Source: CBDDKW01 sp965230425 (lineage in GTDB: Bacteria > Pseudomonadota > Gammaproteobacteria > UBA1113). From it: DNA of 64,000 bases. The stretch covers positions 76,581 to 140,580 of the forward strand of contig CBDDKW010000002.1 of the NCBI GenBank assembly GCA_965230425.1, read 5' to 3'. A program made the position numbers and the translations under genes. Below, piece by piece: positions 45,876 to 55,042 of the stretch. How positions within the stretch are numbered: position 1 is the first letter of the stretch; the number at the start of each line of letters is the position of its first letter. The notes beneath the pieces are model-generated. The model was not told where the DNA came from. It made no database searches and was given only the letters and a program-made list of their open reading frames with translations.

Positions 45876-46043
45876 ATGAATGACAGACCACTTAGCCAAA
45901 CAAACCCCTATTTAAAAGACCCTGAACTTCGGAAGGAGTGTATTGAGAGGTCAGTTAGATCTTCGTCTGCTGTTGAGGGTATCCATATAGATACTGACAA
46001 AAAAGTTGTCAACGACCTTCGTTCTAAGAGTTCGCAACAGTGA
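45876..46043 (+). CDS. Small conserved-looking protein, possible antitoxin
   Basis: About 55 residues from ATG at 45876. The segment NPYLKDPELRKECIERSVRS followed by SSAVEG recalls short proteins encoded beside Fic/Doc and other toxin genes; I recognise the pattern but not a named family. A TATACT (45863) lies only 13 bases before the ATG, so translation may be leaderless. Its 3' end overlaps Fic-like debris on the opposite strand. Confidence 0.45.
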   Translation: MNDRPLSQTNPYLKDPELRKECIERSVRSSSAVEGIHIDTDKKVVNDLRSKSSQQ

Positions 46044-46170
46044 CTCTCAGAATCTCTGCAAATATGTTTTTCATGGGTTCGTAATTTTTACGCATTCCTG
46101 CTTGGATTGCTGAAAAATACTTCATTCTATCTTTATTATTTTCTATTGATTCTGAACCAAAAGCTAGTCT
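46024..46170 (-). pseudogene. C-terminal remnant of a Fic-type protein
   Basis: The minus-strand frame ending in TAG at 46024-46026 reads KDRMKYFSAIQAGMRKNYEP and then MKNIFAEIL, a pattern seen at the C-terminus of Fic-domain proteins (YFxAIQAGxxxNYxPM). An in-frame stop lies just upstream near 46170 and no Fic motif follows, so only about 45 residues survive. Low-confidence call from pattern memory. The wider gap 46044-46369 holds nothing else I can support. Confidence 0.35.
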
Positions 46171-46369
46171 CAACTACTGTAGAGAGGGATTATTTATATT
46201 GTCAAGAAGGTACTAGCTTATTTATCCAGGGTCTTACGGCTTTTATCATTTATTCTTTGATGATTGGATATCTCCGCAGATATACTGATAGACAACATAA
46301 GCTAGCATGTTACAATATCAGGCTGATACTTAGAGTCTTTGTTTTGATAAAAATTAAAGGAAAAATTTA

Positions 46370-46729
46370 ATGGATTGTTTAGCCTCATCTTATATTCACT
46401 TCTTAAAAAATGTCGTAAGCAGCGATGCAAAAAATGTAACAGATATTATTGCTGAGCATACTACTTCCAATGTAAAAAAAATTGTAAATAATGAAACTGT
46501 TTGCGAAAATGTAGAAGGATTATCTGAACAGTTGATTAGCGTAAGAGAAATGGCTGGCCGCATAGACATAAACTTAGTTAATTTTTGTAATGACTTAGAA
46601 AATAATAAATGCAGTGTTCGATATATGTTAGATAGCGAACTGGCAGGTAATTTTTCAACACTTGCGATTGTCACCTATGACGACAATAAAAAAATTGTCG
46701 AAATTGATGAGATATATACATCTTTATAG
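46370..46729 (+). CDS. Small NTF2/SnoaL-like protein (tentative)
   Basis: A 119-residue cytosolic protein with an aaagga site 8 bases before its ATG. An N-terminal helix (ASSYIHFLKNVVSSDAKNVT) is followed by alternating strands ending FSTLAIVTYDDNKKIVEIDE, a pattern like the last strands of NTF2/SnoaL folds, where small-molecule binding or an isomerase is usual. No active-site residues can be assigned. Real-gene confidence is higher than fold confidence. Confidence 0.5.
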   Translation: MDCLASSYIHFLKNVVSSDAKNVTDIIAEHTTSNVKKIVNNETVCENVEGLSEQLISVREMAGRIDINLVNFCNDLENNKCSVRYMLDSELAGNFSTLAIVTYDDNKKIVEIDEIYTSL

Positions 46730-46948
46730 AGAGGCTGATATACAACTACCAATAACAGGTGGCTGTTGCTGCGGACAAGTGCTTATCTCCAAATACACAA
46801 AAATATAACAAATTTTATAGATGATAGGGCATAACTCTATGATTATTAACGCTATTATATATGAGTGTTGCCAGCTATAAACCCGTCAAAGCTAAGCTTT
46901 AGCTAATTTTTCATTGACATATAGTTCGGCTAAACGTCAATAGAATGA
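46730..46948. other. AT-rich gap with one hairpin
   Basis: A short hairpin agctaa-gct-ttagct (46890-46904) followed by aattttt could terminate plus-strand transcription. Nothing else is supported here. Confidence 0.35.
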
Positions 46949-46967
46949 CATATAGTCGAACTATATG
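46949..46967. promoter_or_regulatory. Operator-like palindrome overlapping a start codon
   Basis: catatagt-cga-actatatg is an inverted repeat with 8-bp arms, and a related half-site tgacatatagttcg occurs 35 bases upstream. Its last three bases are the ATG of the 28-codon remnant. Such start-overlapping palindromes are typical of autoregulated toxin-antitoxin genes. Confidence 0.5.
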
Positions 46968-47051
46968 CATATTGATAAGTACTATGTGAAAGATTTTTCA
47001 GGTATCAAGGTCAGTTTCGTGAATTTGAATGATTTGATTGAGCTTTTGTAA
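46965..47051 (+). pseudogene. 28-codon remnant of a nucleotidyltransferase-like protein
   Basis: The frame reads MHIDKYYVKDFSGIKVSFVN and then LNDLIELL-stop. The end resembles the VxFxxLxDLI segment near the C-terminus of small nucleotidyltransferase antitoxins. With the palindrome over its ATG it looks like the preserved control region and a stub of a lost gene. Low confidence. Confidence 0.3.
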
Positions 47052-47065
47052 TGACGAATTCATAT

Positions 47066-48469
47066 TTATTTAGGATTCTCCATTAAATCTTGTGCTTGTC
47101 GCCAAGCAAGAAATTCTTGATCTGAGATGCCCATGCCAAATAACTTAAATAATTCTAAGTGGGCTAATTCTTGCGTAACGTTTTCGATAAACGCAGCAAA
47201 ATCTTCACTAGGGACGTGTTGTTGAGCATAGGCTTCGATAACGGGTTGAATAGCATCACCAATAATTTTTTCGTGGATGATTTGCGCGATCAATTGACGA
47301 CGCAAATCTCGATAGCGAACATGGATGATATCAATACCTAAAGCTTCACTACTTACTTGGTATTGTTTACAAGAACGTAAATACGACCATGTGTATAACT
47401 CAGCAAGCGCACTAGGTTCATTATATTCATAAATGGCAATAACCGAAGAGATGTAATCATCTTTATTAATGTCATTAAATGACAATGGTGCAACATTGTG
47501 AAGTATTAAGGGGATATTTGCAGATAATCGTGCGGTACGTTTATTAACATCGATAAAGGCTTGTAGATAAGAGATATGTACCAAGAGAAAAAAGCTTTGT
47601 TCAAAGGGATCATTGATTCTTGCTGCTGTTTTGGCAATGTAAGTTAATAAATTACTTAAGCGTTGTTGTCCTTCAATAGGAATATATGCCGTCATTGAAA
47701 TTCGTACAGGTGCTTGACGTATTTGACCTGATTCTTCTGCCTGTACTAAACCTTCTGAGAGTAAGTAATGCATAGTACGAATTGTTGTTTCATCAACAGC
47801 AATACGTCGGATCCCTTCAATCAAATATTTAATGGCATGCTTGTGATTGAGGATCATCATTTTTTCCATATCAAGTTTTTCATCGGCACTTTTTCCACTT
47901 AATACTAATTCTTGCGTCTCTATGAGTGAGTAGGTATTACCTTCTAAACGTGATGAATTGTAAGATAAGTCAATGAGCAAGCGATTAAATATTTGCGCAG
48001 TATAGGTATGAATGGATTTATCATCTAATAGTAAGATACAGTTATCATGTAATGTACGACGTTGCGTCTCTGATAAATAAAAGTCCTGATTTGGAGTATA
48101 GGCTTTTACCCATGCTTCATTATAAGTACATGGTTCACGTTGAAAAAGAGGGCGACGAACTTTTTTGATGATATCCAAATTGTTAAAGACCGTGTACTTT
48201 GCCTTTGGTTCACGTAAAACTAATGCAGCATTAGGTAGTGGTGTCATATCATAAGTGACACTGGTTGTTTGCTGCGTAGCAAGTTGATAACGGCGTGATT
48301 TATTTTTGCCTGTGGCAATGATCATCTTCTCATCTACCAGTTTTTTTAGCCAGCGACGCAGTGTACGTTCAGGTACTTGTCCTTCCAATGCTCGTTGTAT
48401 TTCAGATAAAGCTACAGGCTGGTTATAGCTTTGTAGTAGTTTCATGATATGTGTTAACTGGAGTTTCAT
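47066..48469 (-). CDS. Fic-domain protein with N-terminal winged helix and variant active site
   Basis: From Met at 48469 the protein is 467 residues; the open frame reaches 48538, but that part overlaps an operator repeat. Residues about 5-65 form a winged helix-turn-helix (VALSEIQRALEGQVPERTLR). An inhibitory motif SSRLEGN (S172, E176, G177) matches the (S/T)xxxE(G/N) helix of autoinhibited Fic enzymes. The Fic motif itself is QAFIDVNKRTAR (about 303-314) where HPFxxGNGRxxR is usual: the catalytic His is Gln and the second Gly is Lys. A group of Fic proteins with QPFxDVNKR exists, so this is a natural variant more than a random lesion. AMPylation is doubtful; DNA binding and autoregulation are likely. 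Confidence 0.82.
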   Translation of the reverse strand: MKLQLTHIMKLLQSYNQPVALSEIQRALEGQVPERTLRRWLKKLVDEKMIIATGKNKSRRYQLATQQTTSVTYDMTPLPNAALVLREPKAKYTVFNNLDIIKKVRRPLFQREPCTYNEAWVKAYTPNQDFYLSETQRRTLHDNCILLLDDKSIHTYTAQIFNRLLIDLSYNSSRLEGNTYSLIETQELVLSGKSADEKLDMEKMMILNHKHAIKYLIEGIRRIAVDETTIRTMHYLLSEGLVQAEESGQIRQAPVRISMTAYIPIEGQQRLSNLLTYIAKTAARINDPFEQSFFLLVHISYLQAFIDVNKRTARLSANIPLILHNVAPLSFNDINKDDYISSVIAIYEYNEPSALAELYTWSYLRSCKQYQVSSEALGIDIIHVRYRDLRRQLIAQIIHEKIIGDAIQPVIEAYAQQHVPSEDFAAFIENVTQELAHLELFKLFGMGISDQEFLAWRQAQDLMENPK

Positions 48470-48514
48470 AATGATGCTCGCATTTTGGATGATTTGGGGC
48501 TTTAACTCAGGGCA

Positions 48515-48686
48515 TTTATCGGCCACTTTTAATGGCATTATAGTCGTTTATCGGCCATTTTGAAAGTTTTATCGGCCATTTTGAGTGGTTTTTAGAGAAA
48601 AAAAGCCTTTATCGGCCATTTTGGCGGGAGAGCTTGTTTTATCGGCCATATTTTCTGAGATGAAATCTGCGGTTATGGCCGATATG
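48515..48686. promoter_or_regulatory. Array of five direct operator repeats plus one inverted copy upstream of fic
   Basis: TTTATCGGCCATTTTG or a close variant starts at 48515, 48547, 48568, 48608 and 48638; an inverted partial copy (atggccgatat) lies at about 48675-48685. Spacings of 32, 21, 40 and 30 bp are near 3, 2, 4 and 3 helical turns, so the sites face the same side of DNA. The array fills the gap between yggX and the Fic gene and is probably bound by the Fic protein's own winged helix. Confidence 0.8.
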
Positions 48687-48694
48687 GAAATGCG

Positions 48695-48973
48695 CTATTT
48701 TTTATCTGTGGGGGCTACATAGCCTGCTGGTGCCGCGCTTCCGTCACCAAACAAGAAATTATCCATCTCTTGTTCCAAGAATCCACGCGCTTCATCTTCG
48801 AGAACATCTAAACGGTATTCATTAATCAACATAGTTTGGTGCTGTAACCACATTTGCCAAGCTTGTTGGGAAACTTGCTGAAAGATTTTCTCGCCTAATT
48901 CACCTGGATAGGGGGGAGCGGATAAACCAGGGGCTTCAGTATTTAATTTTACACAATGTACCATACGAGTCAT
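48695..48973 (-). CDS. yggX: Fe(II)-trafficking/oxidative-damage protection protein YggX
   Basis: Small cytosolic protein that protects iron-sulfur clusters, 92 residues. Conserved blocks: MVHCVKLNTEAPGL with the single Cys7, YPGELGEKIFQQVSQQAWQM and HQTMLINEYRL, then FLEQEMDNFLF. The length matches the family (about 90). It follows mutY in the usual gammaproteobacterial order; YggX helps maintain MutY's cluster. Confidence 0.95.
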   Translation of the reverse strand: MTRMVHCVKLNTEAPGLSAPPYPGELGEKIFQQVSQQAWQMWLQHQTMLINEYRLDVLEDEARGFLEQEMDNFLFGDGSAAPAGYVAPTDKK

Positions 48974-49032
48974 GCTTTCTCTCCAAATTAGTTTGTAGCA
49001 TTATGCCTGAAGTTATCGCAAGAGTCATATGC

Positions 49033-50097
49033 TTAGGTGATGGATGCAAGTTCATCAAGCAAGCGCTTTACCGGAGCAGCTAAACCCAAATCCATAGGCT
49101 GTTGTGGACTATACCAACAATGGTCTTGGTCATCCCGTAATGGTGGCGACCATTGCAGCACTGAGACAATAATAGGGGTAATTTCCAGGTGAAAATGGCT
49201 AAAGGTATGGCGAAAGCTAGGTTGTTGCTGCCATTGACCAATCTTACATGCATAGTGTTGCTTGCTCCAGGTAGCGAGTTGTTGCATATCATCACATTGA
49301 GGTAGCGACCATAATCCACCCCAAATACCTACCGGTGGGCGTTTTTCTAATAAAATGTCACCGTGTTTATTTTGCAACAGAATCATATAAGTGGTTTTTG
49401 TTGGAATGGTACGTTTAGGTTTAGCTGTAGGATAAGCCGTTGGGTTTTGTTGTTGATACGCTTGACAGCTTTTGTTTAGTGGACAACGAGTACACTGTGG
49501 TTGACTGCGAGTACAGAGGGTTGCGCCCAGGTCCATCATTGCTTGAGTATACTGATGGCAGTCTTGTTTAGGGGTCAGTGACTCTGCTACTTGCCATAGG
49601 TGTTTATGCACTGCAGTTTTACCAGGCCAGCCTTCAATAGCAAAATAACGACAGAGTACTCGTTTCACATTACCATCTAAAATCGTCGCCGGCTTTTGCC
49701 AAGCCAATGAAATAATTGCGCCAGCCGTGGAACGGCCAATACCAGGTAAGCTCGTTAACGTATCCACATCCTCTGGGAATTGGCCTGCATATTCTTGCAT
49801 GATGAGCTGGCTACAACGATGCAAGTTGCGCGCACGTGCATAGTAGCCTAAGCCAGTCCATAAATGTAATACCTCATCTTCCGTAGCATCGGCTAAATCA
49901 GCCACGTGAGGAAAGCGTTCCATAAAACGTTGAAAATAAGGAATAACCGTGTTTACTTGAGTTTGTTGCAGCATGATTTCTGAGATCCAAACCCGGTAAG
50001 CATTCACATTCTGTTGCCACGGTAAGTCGGTGCGACCATGGTCTTGAAACCAGGCGAGGACCTTTTTTTGAAATTGTTTTGAGCTTAGTTGTTTCAT
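49033..50097 (-). CDS. mutY: A/G-specific adenine glycosylase MutY
   Basis: Removes adenine mispaired with 8-oxoguanine. The 354 residues include the helix-hairpin-helix LTSLPGIGRSTAGAI with the catalytic Asp region (ILDGNVKRVLCR), the 4Fe-4S ligands in CTRSQPQCTRCPLNKSC with the preceding Cys, and a C-terminal Nudix-like MutT domain (about 230-350) ending in the VKRLLDEL helix. The N-terminal catalytic Glu region is WVSEIMLQQTQV-like (WISEIMLQQTQVNTVIPY). It is 59 bases upstream of yggX. Confidence 0.96.
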   Translation of the reverse strand: MKQLSSKQFQKKVLAWFQDHGRTDLPWQQNVNAYRVWISEIMLQQTQVNTVIPYFQRFMERFPHVADLADATEDEVLHLWTGLGYYARARNLHRCSQLIMQEYAGQFPEDVDTLTSLPGIGRSTAGAIISLAWQKPATILDGNVKRVLCRYFAIEGWPGKTAVHKHLWQVAESLTPKQDCHQYTQAMMDLGATLCTRSQPQCTRCPLNKSCQAYQQQNPTAYPTAKPKRTIPTKTTYMILLQNKHGDILLEKRPPVGIWGGLWSLPQCDDMQQLATWSKQHYACKIGQWQQQPSFRHTFSHFHLEITPIIVSVLQWSPPLRDDQDHCWYSPQQPMDLGLAAPVKRLLDELASIT

Positions 50098-50368
50098 AAG
50101 CGTGCATTATACGGTATCGATAGCCATAGTGTATACCTGAGAAGTCTTGCGATACTGAAATACAGGAACCTTTAAATGTAGTGTGTAGGAATCGTAACCA
50201 AAGTGTTACATATTAACAGGCTGTACATGTGAAAATATATCATATGGTCTATTATTATGCAGAGCCAGAGTGACACTAATCAGGGAGATAAGAGGAAGTT
50301 ATGACTATCTGGTAAGCATAGTTAGTGATCGTACATAAAAGAATAATAACAAATGATGAGGATATAGC
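50098..50368. other. 271-bp gap between mutY and the frameshifted orphan gene
   Basis: Divergent promoter region. I see no repeat, RNA gene or strong promoter hexamers. It marks the left junction of an orphan gene placed between mutY and asmA, which are often neighbours in gammaproteobacteria. Confidence 0.35.
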
Positions 50369-52680
50369 ATGTCAAAGGAGCTCTATAGACTGTGGGTAAA
50401 AGAGCGGTTGGATAAATTCAAAAAACTCGATTCCTTGGTGAAAGCTTTCGACCTTAGTGAAGATGATTTTGCTAAAATAGATGCGGCATTAACGTTCCTG
50501 AAAGCAGCTAAAGAAATTAAACAGACAAAACAAGTCGCTAACACTACCAAGCTTAATGAGCATGAGTGTAATGCATTAGATGAGACTATTAACCGGTGTA
50601 AGCGTTTTGTCGATCAGTTTCTAGCAAGTCATATTAATTTATTACGTGATCCACAAAAAGCGACTGCTGCGCGTGTGGCTATAGCTATACGGGTCTATGA
50701 AACCCTAGTGCTTTTCCCTGAGAAATATCGTAGCCCGATTGCTGTGAGTTTAAAAAATAATTTAGAATCTTATTTAAAAGTTATCTGTAATGCTGAAAAG
50801 CTCACTCTCACACTACTTGAATCCATCAAGTCATTACAAAAAGTGGATCCGAATTATCTACCTAATAGCTTGCCCGCTTTTTTAACACCACCTCGGTCCA
50901 CACAATCTGCCACTGAATTTCAACGCCGTCGCTTTTATGAGTATACCCAGGCTAAAAAAAAGAAGCAGATTATTGCTATGACACCCGATCAGTTTAACAA
51001 TGAAACATGTTCAATGATAGCAAAGGAGAAGCTTGAAACAGAACATGATCAGCCATCAGCAGGCACTGTGATGGCCCTAATCCAAAAGGCTAATAAAGTC
51101 GATGTTGATGCCTTAAGAGCAGCTATGAAGAAGGCAATCAACCGCAATAATCGCCTGAGTGGTGTTGATAAAATAAAATGGCGGCGCAATGTGATAGCCA
51201 ATAAAAAGCCAAAAGGTATATTTTGTGAAGTACCTAGTTATTTAACAATTGATTCAGTTGTGAGTATTTTCGTAGAACTTTTTCCTGATACGACAGAGGA
51301 AGAAAAGGCATTATATCGACGCTTCTTATACAAGAAGACCATGACAAAAACGCATCGTGATGTTGCTGCAAATTTATCAGAATTTGATCTAAAAACAATG
51401 CAAAGAATACGCTACCTAGATGCTGCAGAACGAGAAGAGTACCGTAAATTTATTATCAGGGGCGTTTGTATGAAGTGCGTCCCGGAACTCAAGCCGACGA
51501 ACCCTTTCAGATTAAGCCTGCTTCCACACGAGGATACTATAGCCATACCAAACATGATCGTGCCTGTTGGGTCATTAATGCTCGTGGGGAGATGTATTTT
51601 AACAGCCATAATCAAGGTAAAGATAAAAATGATAAACCCTATTTTTTTCATAGCAGTTTCACTAAAGGTTCTTGGGTCATATTTCCTGGTGAAATCGAAG
51701 TGGATGATGAGGGATATGTGACCTGCATGACGGACTACAGTGGTCATTATGAAACACCATTACGCGCTTTTTATCATGCATATCGTTATTTAAAAGATCG
51801 AGGCTTGGATTTCTCTCGCTGTAAATTTGGTGTGTATGATGGTGAACAGCGCAAAAGTATGATGAAAGAGTATTTCACTCAAAGTCAGGAACATTTCGAA
51901 CGATATAATAGTCAGAAGTTTAGCAATTCTGATGAGAACCAAATCGACCAAATTGATAGTGATAGCCGTCATTTTTGCGATGAGGAAGGATTCATTACCT
52001 TGACAGAACGTTATCAACCAAAACCTAAGGTAGTTAAGGTACTGGAAATACCATTACAAGAGACACTTAGTCGTGATGGCCATGGTCAGCTCCGCAGGCC
52101 CAAATTACAACGACGTGGTAGCAGTAAGGAAGGCTTATCAGCTACTACTGCAACCACACCGGCCATGCCTCAAGCTCGGTCGCGTCCTCAGTTTGGTTTA
52201 TCAACGCGGCCAAAACAAGCTCCACAATGTATTACTGCTAGAGATTTTGCTAATTATCTCATAGGGTTGGTTGAAAAAGAAAAGAGCCAACTCGAAAGTG
52301 ATAAGGCATCCTTGCAGAGTCGCAGTCCTCGACTACAAGAAGCCCCTGGCTTGATCAGTCAGCAACGCGTAGAGGATAAGTTAACTATGGTAGATAATTA
52401 TCTAGCGGTATTAAACCCCATGTTTGCTGCTGATAAGAAGTTTACGCATCAAGATGTAAAGATTCAAGTGGATGCTTTGTTGCAAAACGAGCATGGCAAG
52501 CTACATGCACGGAAAGGCCCTCAGATAGAAACTACAAACTTACAAAAAAGCCTAACTGGATTACAGCGTAGTTTGCATAAGGCTATGTATAAAAGGCCAT
52601 CTGCATCGAGACCGTTAGCCGATCCCCATGGCATAAGAACACCACCCGCACGTACTGCTCGCATGGCTGGTGGTATTTAA
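50369..52680 (+). pseudogene. Orphan protein (about 770 residues) split by a frameshift near 51465; candidate effector
   Basis: The first part (50369 to about 51465) encodes some 365 helical residues up to YRKFIIRGV. The second part continues in the -1 frame as LYEVRPGTQADEPFQIKPAS and runs to 52680. Adding one T to the ttt at 51465-51467 would join them as RGVLYEVRPGTQ, so a single-base loss explains the break. The second part has AGE-like and SGHY motifs (VIFPGEIEVDDEGY, TDYSGHYETPLRAFYHAY) that I associate with orphan proteins of Legionellales, then a Pro/Arg-rich tail ending RTPPARTARMAGGI. It sits between mutY and asmA as an insertion. Could be a decayed effector or a sequencing error. 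Confidence 0.65.
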
Positions 52681-52690
52681 AGAAAGAAAT

Positions 52691-52756
52691 CTCCCTCGCT
52701 TGCGGGGGAGTCAGAAGTGCTGCGATGACTTAAGGGGAGTCTATGCTGACTCCTCT
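52691..52756. terminator. Two hairpins between convergent orphan gene and asmA
   Basis: ctccc...gggag (52691-52710) and aggggagtc-tatgct-gactcctct (52733-52756) are consecutive stems in the 133-bp convergent gap. There is no T-run, but the placement suits transcript ends from both sides. Confidence 0.45.
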
Positions 52757-52813
52757 CGAGAGCACCCAAGCGTAAAGTGTCACAGCAGGCTGTGCGGAAT
52801 CAAGTTGACTGAC

Positions 52814-54925
52814 TTATTGATCGAAGATAGATTTCAAGGATTTAAGTTGCTTGCCAATATCCTTGGTAGTATTCTTCAAGCCATGTTTTACATCTTCCAC
52901 ACCGCCACCGATGGCTTGACCAACGCCACGAGTCATTAATGCTGCCATATCAGGGACAATTTTGGGGTTAGACAGTGTGCCGGTGACTTTCACTGGGATA
53001 GGTCCGCCGAGTTTACCTTGTAGAGCATTAAAAGCAGAGCTACTTTGATTGAGAGATAATTCCAGATGGTAATTAATTGCCTGTGTGACTAAGTTTATTT
53101 TACCTTTCCCTTTCACCGTGGCTAGGGAAGAACGGATACGCAAATCATTATTATAGGCGACACCACTTTTTATTCTAGCGCTGGCAGTCATGCTGCCATA
53201 TTGAGTTGCTTTACCTTTAGGGGCTGAGGGTAATTGACCTAATCTAAGCGCTGAATACGCCATATCGGCAATACCAATAACATCTAGGCCTTTGATAGCA
53301 CCACTACTCAATGCAATCGAAGCATTACCATTCATGGTTTTTAATAATGTTTTACTTGCATTACCACTCATGGAGATATTGGCTTTCGCATTACCACGTC
53401 CAGTGATTTTATTATTGCCTGTAATGGCTGGGATACTAAAATTATTTAGACCGACGACCACTTTATAACGTGGCGTTGGGTTTTGCTGATTAATGGTAAT
53501 GTTGCCATTTAAACTACCACCGTAAATACCTGCGCGTAAGGGGTTAATGGTAGTAATGCCTTTATTCGTATAAATGCTTGCATTGACATTCGAGGCGTTC
53601 ACTTTACCCACACGCAATTGACCAATGGTCACGTTACCACGTGCACTCCAGGGGGTTGCTGGTTGATTAGTATCATTGTCAGATATGCTAGCTCTGGTTT
53701 GCGCGAGGGTTGCGGCTCTTTGGCTGCTGGGTTGGGCTTTAGTGGTGTTGAATTGATAGCGGTTCAAATCCAAGCGATTAATATTAAAATTAAACTCTGC
53801 ACTACGCGCAGCGAAATCATTAATCGCAAATTTACCATTCAATGTTGATTTATCAATGGTAGCACTGACTTTAGGTATGTTGAGGGAATTATTCGTGGCG
53901 TTAAATTCTAATTTAGCGCTAGCACTGCGTAGTGCATTACCGCCGCGGGTTTGGATCCCCATACTTTGCAGAAAACTGGCCAAGTTAAACGTGGGGATGG
54001 TGACCGAGCCGGAGAATTGTGGTGCATCCATCAAGTTTGTACCGTTTATGGTCCCTTGCACGGTTAAATCATTTAAGTTGCTGCGCCAATTGTCTAGTTT
54101 TAATGTTTGTTTGGCTAAATCAAGTACGGCATCTGTTTGCAATGCGAAATCCATTTCACCACTGGGTAAATTAACACTGCTCAAATGACTACTGAGGTTA
54201 AGGTCGGTTGCCTTATAATGTTGTTTATCATGGTCAAATTGCAGATGCGTATCAAGGCTAAGTTGGATGGCCATTGCTGGCTGGTTACGTTCAGCATTTA
54301 AACGGACTTTTACGTTAAAGGGGTTGCCATCAAAGTTGATATGCGTGCTTTTGAGTTTATAAAGCATGATTTTGGCTTGTTGGTCCGTTTGTTCATTATG
54401 CCAATTAACGCTTGCTTTACTGATATCAATACCTGAGACGAGCACGTTGAGTTTCTCAGTATGTTTACCGGTGGTTTCTGTGGCAGAGATATGTTCACCT
54501 TGTTGTTTCGAATCGGTTGTTTTACTGACTAAATCATGCCAGTTATTAGTACCTGCTTTATTAATAGTCAAATTGGCTTGAGAATCTTTGAGAACTACGG
54601 TGGCGGCTTCTATATGGCCTGTCAAAAGTGGTAGTAATTTCACTTTTACATCCACTTCGCCAATATGAATGAAGGGAGCAGGACCGAAGCCAATGGCATT
54701 GGCTAAATCTGCGTCATCAATTTGAATACCTACCCAGGGGAAAAAGCTCCAGGCAATATTGCCATTGATGGTAAATTCTCGACCAGTTATCTTTTCCACT
54801 TGTTGGCTAATTTGACCTTTAAAGTGATTAGGGTTCACGAAGGTCAATAGAGCAATCGTTCCCAGAATACAAATTAAAATCAGGGTGCAAAGGGTTACTA
54901 AGAGGATTTTTAAGAATTTAGTCAT
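52814..54925 (-). CDS. asmA: AsmA-family envelope protein
   Basis: Large periplasmic protein anchored by one N-terminal helix (residues about 7-28). The 703 residues begin with the AsmA pattern VNPNHFKGQISQQVEKITGR followed by GNIAWSFFPWVGIQIDDADL; the C-terminal domain has AKANISMSGNASKTLLKTMN, GAIKGLDVIGIA and GPIPVKVTGTLSNPKIVPD, as in AsmA. The family belongs to the bridge-like lipid-transfer group and influences outer-membrane assembly. Its proximity to mutY is a conserved linkage, here broken by the orphan gene. Confidence 0.93.
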   Translation of the reverse strand: MTKFLKILLVTLCTLILICILGTIALLTFVNPNHFKGQISQQVEKITGREFTINGNIAWSFFPWVGIQIDDADLANAIGFGPAPFIHIGEVDVKVKLLPLLTGHIEAATVVLKDSQANLTINKAGTNNWHDLVSKTTDSKQQGEHISATETTGKHTEKLNVLVSGIDISKASVNWHNEQTDQQAKIMLYKLKSTHINFDGNPFNVKVRLNAERNQPAMAIQLSLDTHLQFDHDKQHYKATDLNLSSHLSSVNLPSGEMDFALQTDAVLDLAKQTLKLDNWRSNLNDLTVQGTINGTNLMDAPQFSGSVTIPTFNLASFLQSMGIQTRGGNALRSASAKLEFNATNNSLNIPKVSATIDKSTLNGKFAINDFAARSAEFNFNINRLDLNRYQFNTTKAQPSSQRAATLAQTRASISDNDTNQPATPWSARGNVTIGQLRVGKVNASNVNASIYTNKGITTINPLRAGIYGGSLNGNITINQQNPTPRYKVVVGLNNFSIPAITGNNKITGRGNAKANISMSGNASKTLLKTMNGNASIALSSGAIKGLDVIGIADMAYSALRLGQLPSAPKGKATQYGSMTASARIKSGVAYNNDLRIRSSLATVKGKGKINLVTQAINYHLELSLNQSSSAFNALQGKLGGPIPVKVTGTLSNPKIVPDMAALMTRGVGQAIGGGVEDVKHGLKNTTKDIGKQLKSLKSIFDQ

Positions 54926-55042
54926 TGTGCTGTCCTGGTTTGGTAACGTTTATTTTGAGATCTTGCTATTATAGGTCATAATACGAGCTATATCTAATGA
55001 TATCTCATAGAGAAAGTACCTTAGCGCTGATTATTAGGATAC

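Noticed and set aside
46107..46370. 87-codon plus-strand frame with a hydrophobic start
   Set aside because: TTG start, no ribosome site, no recognisable pattern, and it lies antisense to better-supported Fic debris.
48515..48686. CRISPR array
   Set aside because: The repeats upstream of fic are 16 bp with irregular short gaps and no cas genes; they fit operator sites better.
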